From Planctomycetota bacterium (GTDB lineage Bacteria > Planctomycetota > UBA1135 > GCA-002686595), in the NCBI GenBank assembly GCA_029250885.1, contig JAQXEK010000051.1:26015-90014 (forward strand): a stretch of DNA of 64,000 nt. The letters are read 5' to 3'. Both the position numbers and the translations under genes were made by a program. Below are positions 36,545-45,794 of this stretch, in pieces (the first letter of the stretch is position 1; every line of letters begins with the position of its first letter). The notes beneath the pieces are model-generated. The model saw nothing but the letters and a program-made list of their open reading frames with translations, had not been told where the DNA came from and made no database searches.

Positions 36545-38905
36545 CTACAGAATGTTCGCCGTCGGGTTCCAGAGCGTGCGCTTGATCTGAACTTGGTTCG
36601 GATTCGACACGTTGAGCATGCTCTTCACACGCGGGTCATAGTTCAGCTGCAGGCCCACTAAGTACGGAGAGCCGGGGATGTTCGTCTCGGCGCCTGTGCC
36701 ACTAGGGTGGTAATAGCCCGGGATCAGAACCCCGAGATCTGCTGCCACAAGTGCACCGTTTAGCTGCATTTGGCCGTACATCGGACCGTTACGGTGCACG
36801 ATCGTGAAGACTGCATTGTTGGTGTAGACCAGGGCATCTACGTGCATCGGTTCACCAGATGTGCGGGAGTCTTCGAAGTACTCGATGGATAGCTTGTACA
36901 TCCAGTCCGTGATCCAACCATCTGCAGGCGAGATGTGCTGTTGCACAGCGTCTTGGCCACCGGCAAGGTTGTACAGGAACGGATCGTTGGGGTCCGTCGG
37001 ATCGGCGATCGACAGCTTGGTCATGTCCCAGTGGGTCGCCACTTCGGCTTCGCTGTGCCACGTGTTACTCGTCGTGTCGAAGTAGATATCGCCCTTGTTA
37101 AAGATCGGGATCGAGTCGTCCTCGTGGTAGTTGTAGTAGCGCGGTGCATAGTCTGCGCCTTCGTAGACCGGGTTCACGACGGACCACAGGCTCTCGTCAA
37201 GCTCGTTCTCACCAGGACCGGGCAGCATAGGCTTAGTCTTGGCCCACTCTGCTCGGTTGAAGATCGCAATCTCGCCCAAGGTAAAGTTGAAAAGTGAGTC
37301 GGTGTCTCCAGTGATGTAGGAGTACTTCGAGGGCCCATACCAAGCAGCGGGCTTCGTGTAGTCGCCCATGATGATGTTGCCGCCCGAAGATATGGCAAGC
37401 GCATTGGACGTGCCGTCTTGGGCGACGCCGAAGGTCCGAGGACCGGTCGGGTTGCCGGCAGAGTCGCCAGGTAGGTATTCCTTTCCGTCGAGGTATTGCA
37501 AGTCCGTGGGCACGTAGATGTTACCGCGGACAAGTAGAGTTCCCTCCCCCTTGACATAGCCGTTAATGATCGCATCGCCGTCGATGGTGACCGTTCCGTC
37601 AATCGTAATTGGGTTGTCCGCTGTGCCCGACAAGATGACGTGGCTGTCCACGTTCTGCTGGATACTGGGCATGTTGCCGACGAACAGAGCCGCCGAGTAC
37701 GTGCCCGCGTCACTGACCGTGTACCCGTCGGGGATGTAGGTCAAGACACCTGCTGTGATGGCACCGTCTGCCTTGTCGGCGATCGTGTCAAACTCGATGT
37801 CATCGACGATTTTGTTGCCAACAGCGGCCGGGTCTGGGCCACCAAAGGCCTCGCTAAATCCACCATCATCCGAGATCGGCGCGGGGAATGAGGTCGGCAG
37901 CTTGCCGTCCACCATGTCCGCATAATCTGTCGGATAGTCCAAATAGAGGTTCTCGAAGGGCTGCAGCGGGTGCTGGGCCGGCGAGAAGTCGCTTACCGAG
38001 TAGTGTCCCCAGTCGTCTTCGGCCAAGATGCCGTCTTCGTCGAAGGTAAAGGCGGACATGCTCATTGAGCTCCAGTCCGAGACCGCGACTCCCTCGTGGT
38101 CTGTTGCGGCACCGCGGACAGCTAGGGTGCCAGCGATCACGGAGTCAGAGTCCATGTCGTTGATCCAGCCAGAGTTGCCGTCCATGTTGTGACGCAACTC
38201 CAAAGTCTCTAGGGTTCCCACCTTCGCTCGCTCGTGAGTTCCAAAGAGGTCCGAATCTTCATTGAAGAAGTGAGCCACCGTGTCCACTTGCGTATGGCAG
38301 AAGATGCAGTTCACGTTGTTGGCCAGGATCGCATAATCGAAGCCCTCGAAGGACTCTGGTTCGATCGTGTAGATCTGCTGAACAGCTCGATTGATGACCG
38401 GGTTGGTCAGCTCGTGTCCTCGCTGGGTCGATGCGGATACCGTTATGTACAGCTGGGTAGTCTCGCCGATGTCTTGGCGCACGACCTGGATTGAGTCCAC
38501 TAGCACGCCGTCGAATGTCGTCCTTGTCACGCCGTTGATTTCCATCTCGGGAAGATCAGCCATCGGAATGAAGTCCATACCGTCGATGGCTGCAGGCGGG
38601 CCGTTCATGTCGGTCGTCTCCAGGCCGAAGTCGTCGAGATACTGGCGGAAGCCGCTAATGCTGCCCGGTGCGCCACCGGCCTCGACAACGTAGTCGGACC
38701 AGATGTTCTGCATCGAGAGCAGGGCGACGGAGTCCACGGTGCTGGACAGTTGGTACTCGTCCACCTGGTGGTTAAGCGTCCGCGAAGAGCTCAGGGTTGT
38801 CGTGAGTAGCGCAGACCCAAAGAGGGCTAGGCTGGATACGATCATTAGGGTCGACACGAGTGCCGTGCCCTGTTGCTCGTGAAATGGTTTGAATGTAATT
38901 TTCAT
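36545..38905 (-). CDS. PilX-like pilus assembly protein with CxxCH motif
   Basis: 786 residues from ATG 38905, preceded by GGGAGA with good spacing; a longer frame upstream is not supported. The N-terminus is basic-hydrophobic (GTALVSTLMIVSSLALFG), typical of PilX-type minor pilins without a processed GF site. The next ~170 residues are helical. At 200-204 the motif C-I-F-C-H occurs in NNVNCIFCHTQVD, the pattern that binds c-type haem. The rest is rich in beta-strand repeats (ITIDGTVTIDGDAIINGYV) and Asp/Gly, ending in a GYYHPSGTGAET region. It is the last gene of a three-gene pseudopilin set on the minus strand. A role in surface pili or secretion is inferred from the context. Confidence 0.85.
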   Translation of the reverse strand: MKITFKPFHEQQGTALVSTLMIVSSLALFGSALLTTTLSSSRTLNHQVDEYQLSSTVDSVALLSMQNIWSDYVVEAGGAPGSISGFRQYLDDFGLETTDMNGPPAAIDGMDFIPMADLPEMEINGVTRTTFDGVLVDSIQVVRQDIGETTQLYITVSASTQRGHELTNPVINRAVQQIYTIEPESFEGFDYAILANNVNCIFCHTQVDTVAHFFNEDSDLFGTHERAKVGTLETLELRHNMDGNSGWINDMDSDSVIAGTLAVRGAATDHEGVAVSDWSSMSMSAFTFDEDGILAEDDWGHYSVSDFSPAQHPLQPFENLYLDYPTDYADMVDGKLPTSFPAPISDDGGFSEAFGGPDPAAVGNKIVDDIEFDTIADKADGAITAGVLTYIPDGYTVSDAGTYSAALFVGNMPSIQQNVDSHVILSGTADNPITIDGTVTIDGDAIINGYVKGEGTLLVRGNIYVPTDLQYLDGKEYLPGDSAGNPTGPRTFGVAQDGTSNALAISSGGNIIMGDYTKPAAWYGPSKYSYITGDTDSLFNFTLGEIAIFNRAEWAKTKPMLPGPGENELDESLWSVVNPVYEGADYAPRYYNYHEDDSIPIFNKGDIYFDTTSNTWHSEAEVATHWDMTKLSIADPTDPNDPFLYNLAGGQDAVQQHISPADGWITDWMYKLSIEYFEDSRTSGEPMHVDALVYTNNAVFTIVHRNGPMYGQMQLNGALVAADLGVLIPGYYHPSGTGAETNIPGSPYLVGLQLNYDPRVKSMLNVSNPNQVQIKRTLWNPTANIL

Positions 38906-38918
38906 GGTTCTCCCTTCT

Positions 38919-39965
38919 CTAGAGTTCGACCTCGTTGCGCAGGAAGATGCTGGTTCGCACCTGGCGCACAATGGGGTTGTTGTTTGAAATTCCTCCGACC
39001 ACATACAGCTTGATGTCAAGCTGACGGGTGGCCTTGTCCCAGAGGAAGATCGGGTCGTCAAACCCGTCGTCGTCAAGGTCGCCGCCGTAGTTGCAGCGCT
39101 CTTGAATCACTGCGGCCGGCCCCATACCAAACAGGTCCGTGTCCACGGTCGCATCGCCGGCAACCCAACGCTGCAGCACGATCGTTCCGATATCAAAGAC
39201 ATCCAACTGGTCGCCGTCCTTGTTGAGGTCTACCCGTGAGGAGACCTCGTTTAGCTCCCTACGCACGTCGAAGACTAGGCAAGAGCGTCCATCGATGTAG
39301 GGCGTACCCGAGACATCGGATCCCCACTTGAGCTTGTCGCCGGACAGGTAGTCCTTGCCGCCAGCGGGATCCACGGGCTTGCGGTACGAGAAACCTGTGC
39401 CGTCACCCCGGAAGTGCACGGGACCAAGCAGACCGTCGGCGATGCCGTCAAACTGCTCAGCGGAGAGCCCAGATTGCTGTGCTAGTGGCTCGGCAAGGCC
39501 AGCCCAGATCAGGTCGACTCCCTCGGCGTGGTCCGTGGCGTCGGTGCACTGCATGGCTCGGGTCAGGTCCCCGAAGTACTCCTCGGTGTCCTCAAGGTTG
39601 GCGTAGCCGATGCGCTCTTCACTAGATGTCCCTCGATTTACCAGCAAGACACCCGAGTTCGGGAAGCCAAGGGTGGAGTCGACCCGCAAGCTGAGCTCGG
39701 ACTGGTCGTCTAGGGCTGCAGTGACGATCGCCTCGGGGTTCGCACCCTGGGCATTCGTCAGCTCGTGGCGCAAACGATACAGGAGCTCCTGGGCCATGAG
39801 CTCGACGTGTCCCGTGGACAAGGAACTCTTGGCAAGCATCGTATCCCTCTTCAGCATGGAGAGGGTCGAGAGCAGGATCACCACATACATGGAGATCGAG
39901 AAGGTCATCTCGAGCAGGGTATAGCCGCCCCTTGCGTGACTCCCACGATATTGAATGATCTTCAT
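38919..39965 (-). CDS. Prepilin-type (PilW/PulJ-like) protein
   Basis: 348 residues. The prepilin signal is RGGYTLLEMTFSISMYVVIL, with Gly-Gly before Tyr and Glu at +5, so it should be cleaved and methylated by a prepilin peptidase. The mature part is long for a pilin and contains two Asp-rich Ca2+-loop-like stretches, DLNKDGDQLDVFD and DLDDDGFDDP. The C-terminus FLRNEVEL is typical of minor pilins. It overlaps neither neighbour but sits 13 bases before the PilX-like start. Size and motifs favour a minor pseudopilin that caps or initiates the fibre. Confidence 0.9.
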   Translation of the reverse strand: MKIIQYRGSHARGGYTLLEMTFSISMYVVILLSTLSMLKRDTMLAKSSLSTGHVELMAQELLYRLRHELTNAQGANPEAIVTAALDDQSELSLRVDSTLGFPNSGVLLVNRGTSSEERIGYANLEDTEEYFGDLTRAMQCTDATDHAEGVDLIWAGLAEPLAQQSGLSAEQFDGIADGLLGPVHFRGDGTGFSYRKPVDPAGGKDYLSGDKLKWGSDVSGTPYIDGRSCLVFDVRRELNEVSSRVDLNKDGDQLDVFDIGTIVLQRWVAGDATVDTDLFGMGPAAVIQERCNYGGDLDDDGFDDPIFLWDKATRQLDIKLYVVGGISNNNPIVRQVRTSIFLRNEVEL

Positions 39966-39967
39966 GA

Positions 39968-40513
39968 TTAGTACCCCATCAGAAATAAGGGGTGCTTGAT
40001 CGACATGTCTGCGCCACGAACAGCCCAGCTGATGGTGATTGTCGCCGGCAGTAGCTGGACGGTTTCCGAGACATCCGTGTCGGTGGCGTCCCCGTCTCCG
40101 TTGAGGTCGCGGGGCATGCCCATGGCGACCCCAAGCTCTTTGTCGGTCAAGGTCTCGTCCGTAATGAACTCGATGGCACCGGGCTTCTCTTGCCCATCGA
40201 TGGGGGATAAGCCAGTCACGCTGAAGAGGTTTCCGATTGTGCCCCCCTCGGAGTAGGCCCCGATGACCGTGTCGGCCCAGGTCGAAGGCGTCAAGGCAGC
40301 GATGGCCGATGCGGAGTTCAGCCGCTCGCCCATCTGGGTCATCGCGTTGTGGGCAATTGTGCGCTCACGGTTCTGTCGACCGAGCTGGTGCATGCGTAGG
40401 GTCGCAGCGCTAATCGCCATGATTCCTACCATCAGCATGGTGGTCGCGAGGGCCATTTCGACGACAGTGAACCCGGCGTCTTTCCCCCTCTTCCTCTTGT
40501 CTCTTGTGATCAT
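39968..40513 (-). CDS. Prepilin-type (PilV/PulI-like) minor pilin
   Basis: 181 residues. The prepilin signal KDAGFTVVEMALATTMLMVG has Gly at the cleavage site and Glu at +5. The body resembles PilV-like minor pilins (ATLRMHQLGRQNRERTIAHN) and has a Ca2+-loop-like DLNGDGDATDTD. GGAGGGG on the minus strand lies about 10 bases before the ATG. It is the first gene of the three-gene minus-strand set, two bases from the next start. No PilT, PilB or secretin gene lies in the window. Confidence 0.9.
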   Translation of the reverse strand: MITRDKRKRGKDAGFTVVEMALATTMLMVGIMAISAATLRMHQLGRQNRERTIAHNAMTQMGERLNSASAIAALTPSTWADTVIGAYSEGGTIGNLFSVTGLSPIDGQEKPGAIEFITDETLTDKELGVAMGMPRDLNGDGDATDTDVSETVQLLPATITISWAVRGADMSIKHPLFLMGY

Positions 40514-40748
40514 TTGCTTGGATCCCCTCCGGCAGCTTTGCCTGATCCACTCTTAACAAGGCGTCCGAGCGGACGCTCCCTACTTGCTTGCAAACCAGGC
40601 CTAGAGCTATCCTTCGACCCCTCTTCCCGCAGAACTGGAACCACACTGGCCTTTTGTTGAAGCTAGGGGCACGGTGGCAATCCGCCCGATCTAGCGCTAC
40701 CCTTCCTGGTTAACACTCCACACCACCCCCACAAGCTCCCAGAACTCC

Positions 40749-41522
40749 ATGTCCCTCTCGAATCGTCACTATCTAATCACCGGCGCAGGCAGCGGAATCG
40801 GCCGTGCCATCGCATGTCACTTAGATGCTGCCGGAGCCACGATAAGCCTGTTTGGTAGGCGTCAGTCGGCCCTTGAAGAGACTGCAAAGTTGCTCAAGGG
40901 CACCCCGCATATAGCCCCATTGGACATCACTGATCGCGAATCGGTCCGTCGAGCGTTCGACCTGGCCGCCAAGGAAAACGGACCCGTCCATGGCCTGATT
41001 GCCAACGCCGGAGTGGGCGGCCCTAACGGCCCGGACGATCCAGAGGGAGACCGATTCGATGAGCTCATCGACGTCAACCTGCGGGGCACATATCACTGCG
41101 TTCGAGCCGCAGAGCGCCTGCTTGCCGGCGAGGAGCAAGGAGCAAGGCACATGGTCGTGATCTCCTCAATCCTTGCCCGTATTGGGGTCCCGGGCTACAG
41201 CGGCTACTGCGCCTCTAAGACCGCTCTGCTCGGGCTTGTACGCAGCCTCGCGGTCGAGCTGGCTCCCGTGGGTATTCGGGTCAACGCAATCTGCCCGGGC
41301 TGGGTAGATACGGACATGGCCTGGGATGGTCTTGATGGGATGGCCAAAGCCATGGACATCACGCGGCAAGAGGCCCACGGAATCGCCATGCAAGACGTGC
41401 CAGTTGGTCGCATGGGGGATGTGGCGGAGATCGCAAAGACGGTCGCATTCCTGCTCTCGCCTGGAGGCGACTGCGTGGTGGGGGCCGCTTTGGACGTTAA
41501 CGGTGGAGCCTATATGGCTTAG
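40749..41522 (+). CDS. Short-chain dehydrogenase/reductase (SDR)
   Basis: 257 residues. The N-terminal NAD(P) motif TGAGSGIGRA is complete. The catalytic set is NAG (in LIANAGVGG), Ser in VVISSILARIG, and Tyr-x-x-x-Lys in YCASK. The C-terminus has GGDCVVGAALDVNGGAYM, the classical-SDR ending. The substrate cannot be assigned; this subgroup includes 3-oxoacyl-ACP reductases and sugar dehydrogenases. It is separated from the GT4 gene behind it by ~120 bases and may be a single-gene unit or serve the glycan cluster. Confidence 0.93.
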   Translation: MSLSNRHYLITGAGSGIGRAIACHLDAAGATISLFGRRQSALEETAKLLKGTPHIAPLDITDRESVRRAFDLAAKENGPVHGLIANAGVGGPNGPDDPEGDRFDELIDVNLRGTYHCVRAAERLLAGEEQGARHMVVISSILARIGVPGYSGYCASKTALLGLVRSLAVELAPVGIRVNAICPGWVDTDMAWDGLDGMAKAMDITRQEAHGIAMQDVPVGRMGDVAEIAKTVAFLLSPGGDCVVGAALDVNGGAYMA

Positions 41523-41641
41523 GTGCAGGAGGCGCACCGGGCAGAGGGCCCCTGCCCTTGGAAGATACGGATCCCTGTGCTGGGTGCCCGTTCCGGGCAT
41601 TTCGTCCTAGCCGTAGGTCCTGTGGCTTGCCAAACTACGGC

Positions 41642-44104
41642 ATGCGCATTTGTCTTGTAGCCCACGGATTCCCCCCCGAAGAGAGGGCGGGAGTTGAGAC
41701 CTATACGGCCTCCCTTGCTGCGGGATTCGCTCGCCAGGGCCATGTGGTCGAGGTCTTTACGGCCTGCACCCAGATGAGGACGACCCGGCTTGCGATGCGC
41801 CGGGTCGAGGTTCCCCTTGAGGGAGCGACGTATGGCGTAACTCGGATTGCCGTGGGGGGCGATGCCCAGGGCCCTAAGGAGATCCTAGACCCGGTCGGAG
41901 TGGCCGATCGATTCAAGGCTTTTCTAGAGCGCGAGCAGCCCGATGTCGTGCACTTCCAGCATGTCATCAAGCTCGGTGTGGGCTTGATCGATGTGGCCCG
42001 AGACGCAGGAATCCCGACGGTTTACACCCACCACGATTACTACGGGTGCTGCCACCGCTACACGTTTTTGCGGCCGGATCTTAAGGTTTGTAAGACACCC
42101 AACGATGCCTACGCATGCGCCCGCTGCGATATGGCACTTGGTTTCTTGAACGGCATCGAGGGGCTTGGCGACTACCAAATGGGAGTCGAGATCGAGAGCC
42201 TGCCGGAGGAGCACCGATCCCTGTTTGCCGGGCTACTTGATGGAGACCCCGTTGAAGACGGCAAGCTGGACAAGGACGAGTGGTCCGAGGCCGGCCATCT
42301 GCGGTATTCCCTCGATATAAAACGTTGCGAGGCGTTTAGCCGATTGGACCTAAGCCTGTCTCCCTCAAAGTTTTTGCGGGCCTGCTTGGAGAAAGCCGGC
42401 GTAGGAGAGGTCGAGCACCTAGTCTCCGGGATCGACTGCGCGGACCTAGTCGGACTCCCCGTAAGCGCGCCGCTCCGGGCTCCTGCACCAAAAACGCCCC
42501 TGCGAATCCTGTACATTGGCAGCTTCGTCAAGCAGAAGGGAGTCGAGGTCTTGCTCGAGGCTTTTGGCCTGCTGCAGGATGCCCCCGAGGCAGGCCAGAG
42601 GCCCCGGGCGGAACTGACTGTTCGCGGCTATGCCTCCGACACAACGTGGGTAGCCCAGCTCGAGCGCCGGGCCGTCGAAGTCGGGGCTGTGATGCCCGGT
42701 GGTTTCGAGCGCAGCCAGTTGCCCGAAATCTTGGCGGCCGCCGACGTGGTTGTTGTGCCCTCGACATGGTTTGAGAACTACCCGATCGTAATCCGCGAGG
42801 CCTTTGCGGCCGGTCGCCCCGTGTTGGCTAGCCGCCTTGGGGCTCTCGAAGAGAGCGTCCAGCACGGCGTGGATGGGCTGCTGTTCGAGCCGGGCGACGC
42901 TAAGGACCTAGCGCGTACCTTAGGCCAACTGTTGGACGACCCAAGCCTTTTGCTCAAGCTCGCCAAGGGCATCGGCCCCGTGCATACCGTCGAGGAACAG
43001 ATCGGTGAGCTCCTGGGCCGCTACCAGAAGCTTGTCGAAGCGGTTCCGAAGGAGGACCTCACCGAGGTGCCCGTGCACATGCGCCCCTTCATCGAGCGCA
43101 ATAGCGCCCTCGAGAAGCAAACCACTCGCGAGCTGTTCAACAATGTTCTCGGTGGTCTCGACGAGCTAGGCAAGGGCTTTGGCATGGCGACCGCAGATCT
43201 GGATTTGAACCGGGTGTTGACCGAAGGATTCTGCGGCGGTGACGAAGCCCAGCGCAGGATACGTGATGCTGAGGGCGAAGCGGTCTGGCTTCGCGAGCGA
43301 CTTGCGGCGTCGGCCCAAGCAAAAGATTCATCCCTTAAAAAAGTCGACTGGCTGGAGGAGACCCTGGCCGACCAAGAAGCCGCCATCGCCTCCCTCAAAG
43401 AGCAGAATGCAGACCTCTCCACGGGCAAGCAGAGCGCCGTGGAGAAGGCCGAGTGGCTCGCAGGGACCGTCAAGGCCCTCGAAAGCGACGCCTCGGCAAG
43501 AGAACAACAGCAGCACGCCAGCCTAGAGGCAGCCGAATCCCAGCAGAAGGAGCTGGCCTGGCTACGGGAGATTAAGGAGAGCAACGAGGCCGAACTCAAG
43601 TGGCTTCAGGAGAGCGTCGCCGGCCTGACCCAGGAGCGCGACTATCTGGCGGGCAAGCAGCAGTCCCACGCAGAATTCTTGACGGGTCTAGCCCACAGCC
43701 TGCAGGAAGCCTCCGCGGATGGTCTTGGTGCCATCACGCACATCTGCCCACGGGACGCTGAAAACCTGTCTCCCTTGCTACAATCGATGGCAGACGCGGT
43801 CCAGGGTGAGAGCACCCAGGACGAGCTGCTGACCGCTACGGAGCAGCTCGCCAAGGCCATGAGCCTTGTCCTAAAGGGGGCCAGCCTCTCGCGGGCCGAG
43901 GCTGCCCAGCTGCGTCTGGACTTGGACCAGCTTCGCGCTGACCTCGAGCTGCTTCGCGCTGACCTCGAGCTGCGTCGCGATCAGATGGACGCTCTGGCCA
44001 AAGAGGCAAGCGGCGCGGTGATCCGGCTTCGCATAGCGGGGTCCAGCCTCGCCAAGCGTCTGCAGGCCTGGCATAGAGACGGCCTCATCGGAGGTGACTC
44101 ATGA
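41642..44104 (+). CDS. GT4 glycosyltransferase fused to a coiled-coil domain
   Basis: 820 residues from ATG 41642, the point where family sequence begins (ICLVAHGFPPEERAGVETYT); the open frame upstream is not conserved-looking. The GT-B domain spans ~1-460, with a Cys cluster (GCCHRYTFLRPDLKVC then DAYACARC) and E-x7-E in PSTWFENYPIVIREAFAAG. After it, ~350 residues form long coiled coils rich in Glu/Ala/Leu, with repeats such as KKVDWLEETLADQEA and EKAEWLAGTVKALE. A 21-base tandem repeat codes LRADLELLRADLEL near the C-terminus. Fusion to such a tail suggests scaffolding or polymer-length control, though this is inference. It overlaps GT2 by ATGA. Confidence 0.9.
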   Translation: MRICLVAHGFPPEERAGVETYTASLAAGFARQGHVVEVFTACTQMRTTRLAMRRVEVPLEGATYGVTRIAVGGDAQGPKEILDPVGVADRFKAFLEREQPDVVHFQHVIKLGVGLIDVARDAGIPTVYTHHDYYGCCHRYTFLRPDLKVCKTPNDAYACARCDMALGFLNGIEGLGDYQMGVEIESLPEEHRSLFAGLLDGDPVEDGKLDKDEWSEAGHLRYSLDIKRCEAFSRLDLSLSPSKFLRACLEKAGVGEVEHLVSGIDCADLVGLPVSAPLRAPAPKTPLRILYIGSFVKQKGVEVLLEAFGLLQDAPEAGQRPRAELTVRGYASDTTWVAQLERRAVEVGAVMPGGFERSQLPEILAAADVVVVPSTWFENYPIVIREAFAAGRPVLASRLGALEESVQHGVDGLLFEPGDAKDLARTLGQLLDDPSLLLKLAKGIGPVHTVEEQIGELLGRYQKLVEAVPKEDLTEVPVHMRPFIERNSALEKQTTRELFNNVLGGLDELGKGFGMATADLDLNRVLTEGFCGGDEAQRRIRDAEGEAVWLRERLAASAQAKDSSLKKVDWLEETLADQEAAIASLKEQNADLSTGKQSAVEKAEWLAGTVKALESDASAREQQQHASLEAAESQQKELAWLREIKESNEAELKWLQESVAGLTQERDYLAGKQQSHAEFLTGLAHSLQEASADGLGAITHICPRDAENLSPLLQSMADAVQGESTQDELLTATEQLAKAMSLVLKGASLSRAEAAQLRLDLDQLRADLELLRADLELRRDQMDALAKEASGAVIRLRIAGSSLAKRLQAWHRDGLIGGDS
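43931..43972 (+). repeat. Perfect 21-base tandem duplication
   Basis: CTTCGCGCTGACCTCGAGCTG occurs twice head-to-tail (43931-43951, 43952-43972) and encodes the LRADLEL heptad twice. A third, degraded unit follows. The perfect DNA identity suggests a recent duplication. Confidence 0.95.
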
Positions 44105-45081
44105 GCGCGAAACTAAGTACAGCACCCGTTTCTGTGGTGATTCCGAGTCTCGACAACTTTGAGCTGCTCGAGAGGAACCTACCCGCGCTCTTGCGAGAGT
44201 TCGGTCGCCGCGAAGTGGGAGACGAACTTGTGATCGTCGACGACAGCGGGACGGGTGCTTTGAAGCCGTGGGCAGCAGAGGCCTTGCGCGGAATGCCCGC
44301 TAGGCTGCTGGTGCGTAAGTCCAATGGGGGATTTGCTCCAGCGCTGACCAGTGGCATCGAAGCCGCAAGCCACCCGCTGATCTTCTCCATGAACAGCGAC
44401 GTGCGCGTCAGGCCTGGCTTTCTTGACCCGCTGATCGAAGCCTTGGGGCCGACCTCCGAAGCCGGCGCGACGAACCCTGTCTTTGCCGTGGCGCCGCGTG
44501 TCCTGCTCAACGGTGAACAGCAGCAGATCGAGTCCTTCTCCAAGTGTATCCTCTTGGACGGCCTGATGACGACGCGTCTGAGCGTGGCCCACGGTCAGCA
44601 GCTCGACGCGCCTAACGAGCCGGCGATGATCCCCTTTGCCATTGGGGGGACGGCGCTCTTTCGCCGCGCTGACTTCGAGTCCCTCGGCGGATTCGACGAG
44701 CTCTTCGCTCCCTTCTATTTTGAAGACAACGATCTCTGCTGGCGCGCCTGGCGTCGCGGAAGTGCCTCGGTCTACGTGCCGGAGTCCGTGGTCGAGCACC
44801 ACCACAAGGGCACGATCGGCAGCCTACTCAGCGCAAAGCGCCGTCGGGCCGCCATCGAGCGCGGCGAGCTGCTCTTCAACTGGAAGCACCTCGACCAAGA
44901 GCACCTGCACCGGCACATGGCCAGCCTCTACCGGCGCGCTCTCGACGCTTGGGTCACCGATGACCGCGATGCCCTGATCTGGCTGCAGCTGGCCTTGGAT
45001 TCGATGAAAGAGGCCTTCTCTAGTCGCGCATTCCAGCACGAGCAGTCGACCGCGGACGTGCTCGAGACCTTGAACTCGTAG
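44101..45081 (+). CDS. GT2-family glycosyltransferase
   Basis: 326 residues. The GT-A fold is clear from VSVVIPSLDNFELLERNL, the Asp pair in LVIVDDSGTG, the NSDV motif (DxD region) near 98, and the acidic FEDNDLCWRAWRRG acceptor motif. The C-terminal helix region is Arg/His-rich. Such enzymes of the WcaA/rhamnosyl type transfer one sugar to a lipid or glycan. It is coupled to the GT4 upstream (ATGA) and faces a minus-strand amidotransferase. Donor unknown. Confidence 0.92.
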   Translation: MSAKLSTAPVSVVIPSLDNFELLERNLPALLREFGRREVGDELVIVDDSGTGALKPWAAEALRGMPARLLVRKSNGGFAPALTSGIEAASHPLIFSMNSDVRVRPGFLDPLIEALGPTSEAGATNPVFAVAPRVLLNGEQQQIESFSKCILLDGLMTTRLSVAHGQQLDAPNEPAMIPFAIGGTALFRRADFESLGGFDELFAPFYFEDNDLCWRAWRRGSASVYVPESVVEHHHKGTIGSLLSAKRRRAAIERGELLFNWKHLDQEHLHRHMASLYRRALDAWVTDDRDALIWLQLALDSMKEAFSSRAFQHEQSTADVLETLNS

Positions 45082-45084
45082 GCC

Positions 45085-45792
45085 CTAGGGGCGGCAGGTC
45101 CTAAGGAAGGCAGCGTAGATCCCGTGCCAGAGATCCGCGGTGCTCCGGGCCCGCGCCAGCATGGCCTCGGCGTCGATTCCCAGCTCGGGCGAGTTGCCCA
45201 CGCGCTCAAGAAAGATCGAGCGCGCCTCTTCAAAGGCCATCTCCGCGTGGAACTGCACGCCCCAGATTGGTGCGTGCTCGTGGCGGAACGCCTGCACGGC
45301 ACAGCGCTCGGAACTCGCCAGAATCTCCATGCCATGGGCGGGCGTGTCCAGGACTTCGTCATAGTGGGAGAGGAAGCTGTCAAAGGTCTTGGGCAGGTCC
45401 AGCATCGGGCCCGCGGAGACCTCGACCTTGATTTCAAGCCAGCCAAACTCGGGCGTGGGCGACCGCCGAACTTGGTCCCTGCCAAACAGGGCCTTGGCGA
45501 TCAGCTGGTGCCCGTAGCAGACGCCAAAGAGGGGCAGCTTCTTGTCATAGGCCCGGTGGACTAATTGCTCAAGGCAGAGGCTCCAGGGGTGCTCATCAAG
45601 CACCGATGCCGCCGAGCCAGTGATCACCATTCCGGAGTAGGTCCCAAGGTCCAGATTAAGCTTGTCTAAAGGTACGTGGGGCGGCGCCAGGATCGTGGTG
45701 GCGGTATCGGCCCCAGGGTGAAACAGAGCGGGGCAGCCACCCGCATCAAGGTAGCAGTCGAGCAGCAGTAGGGGCTTGGTTGCGCCGGCCAT
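45085..45792 (-). CDS. Class I glutamine amidotransferase-like protein
   Basis: 235 residues. The catalytic triad is visible: Cys92 in FGVCYGHQLIAKAL, and His182 and Glu184 in GVQFHAEM. This resembles stand-alone GMP-synthase-type GATases, which may hydrolyse glutamine or gamma-glutamyl compounds. There is no synthetase domain next to it. It overlaps nothing but lies 2 bases from the minus-strand GT4, with which it may be co-transcribed (rho-GT4-GATase order). Substrate unknown. Confidence 0.88.
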   Translation of the reverse strand: MAGATKPLLLLDCYLDAGGCPALFHPGADTATTILAPPHVPLDKLNLDLGTYSGMVITGSAASVLDEHPWSLCLEQLVHRAYDKKLPLFGVCYGHQLIAKALFGRDQVRRSPTPEFGWLEIKVEVSAGPMLDLPKTFDSFLSHYDEVLDTPAHGMEILASSERCAVQAFRHEHAPIWGVQFHAEMAFEEARSIFLERVGNSPELGIDAEAMLARARSTADLWHGIYAAFLRTCRP

Positions 45793-45794
45793 GC

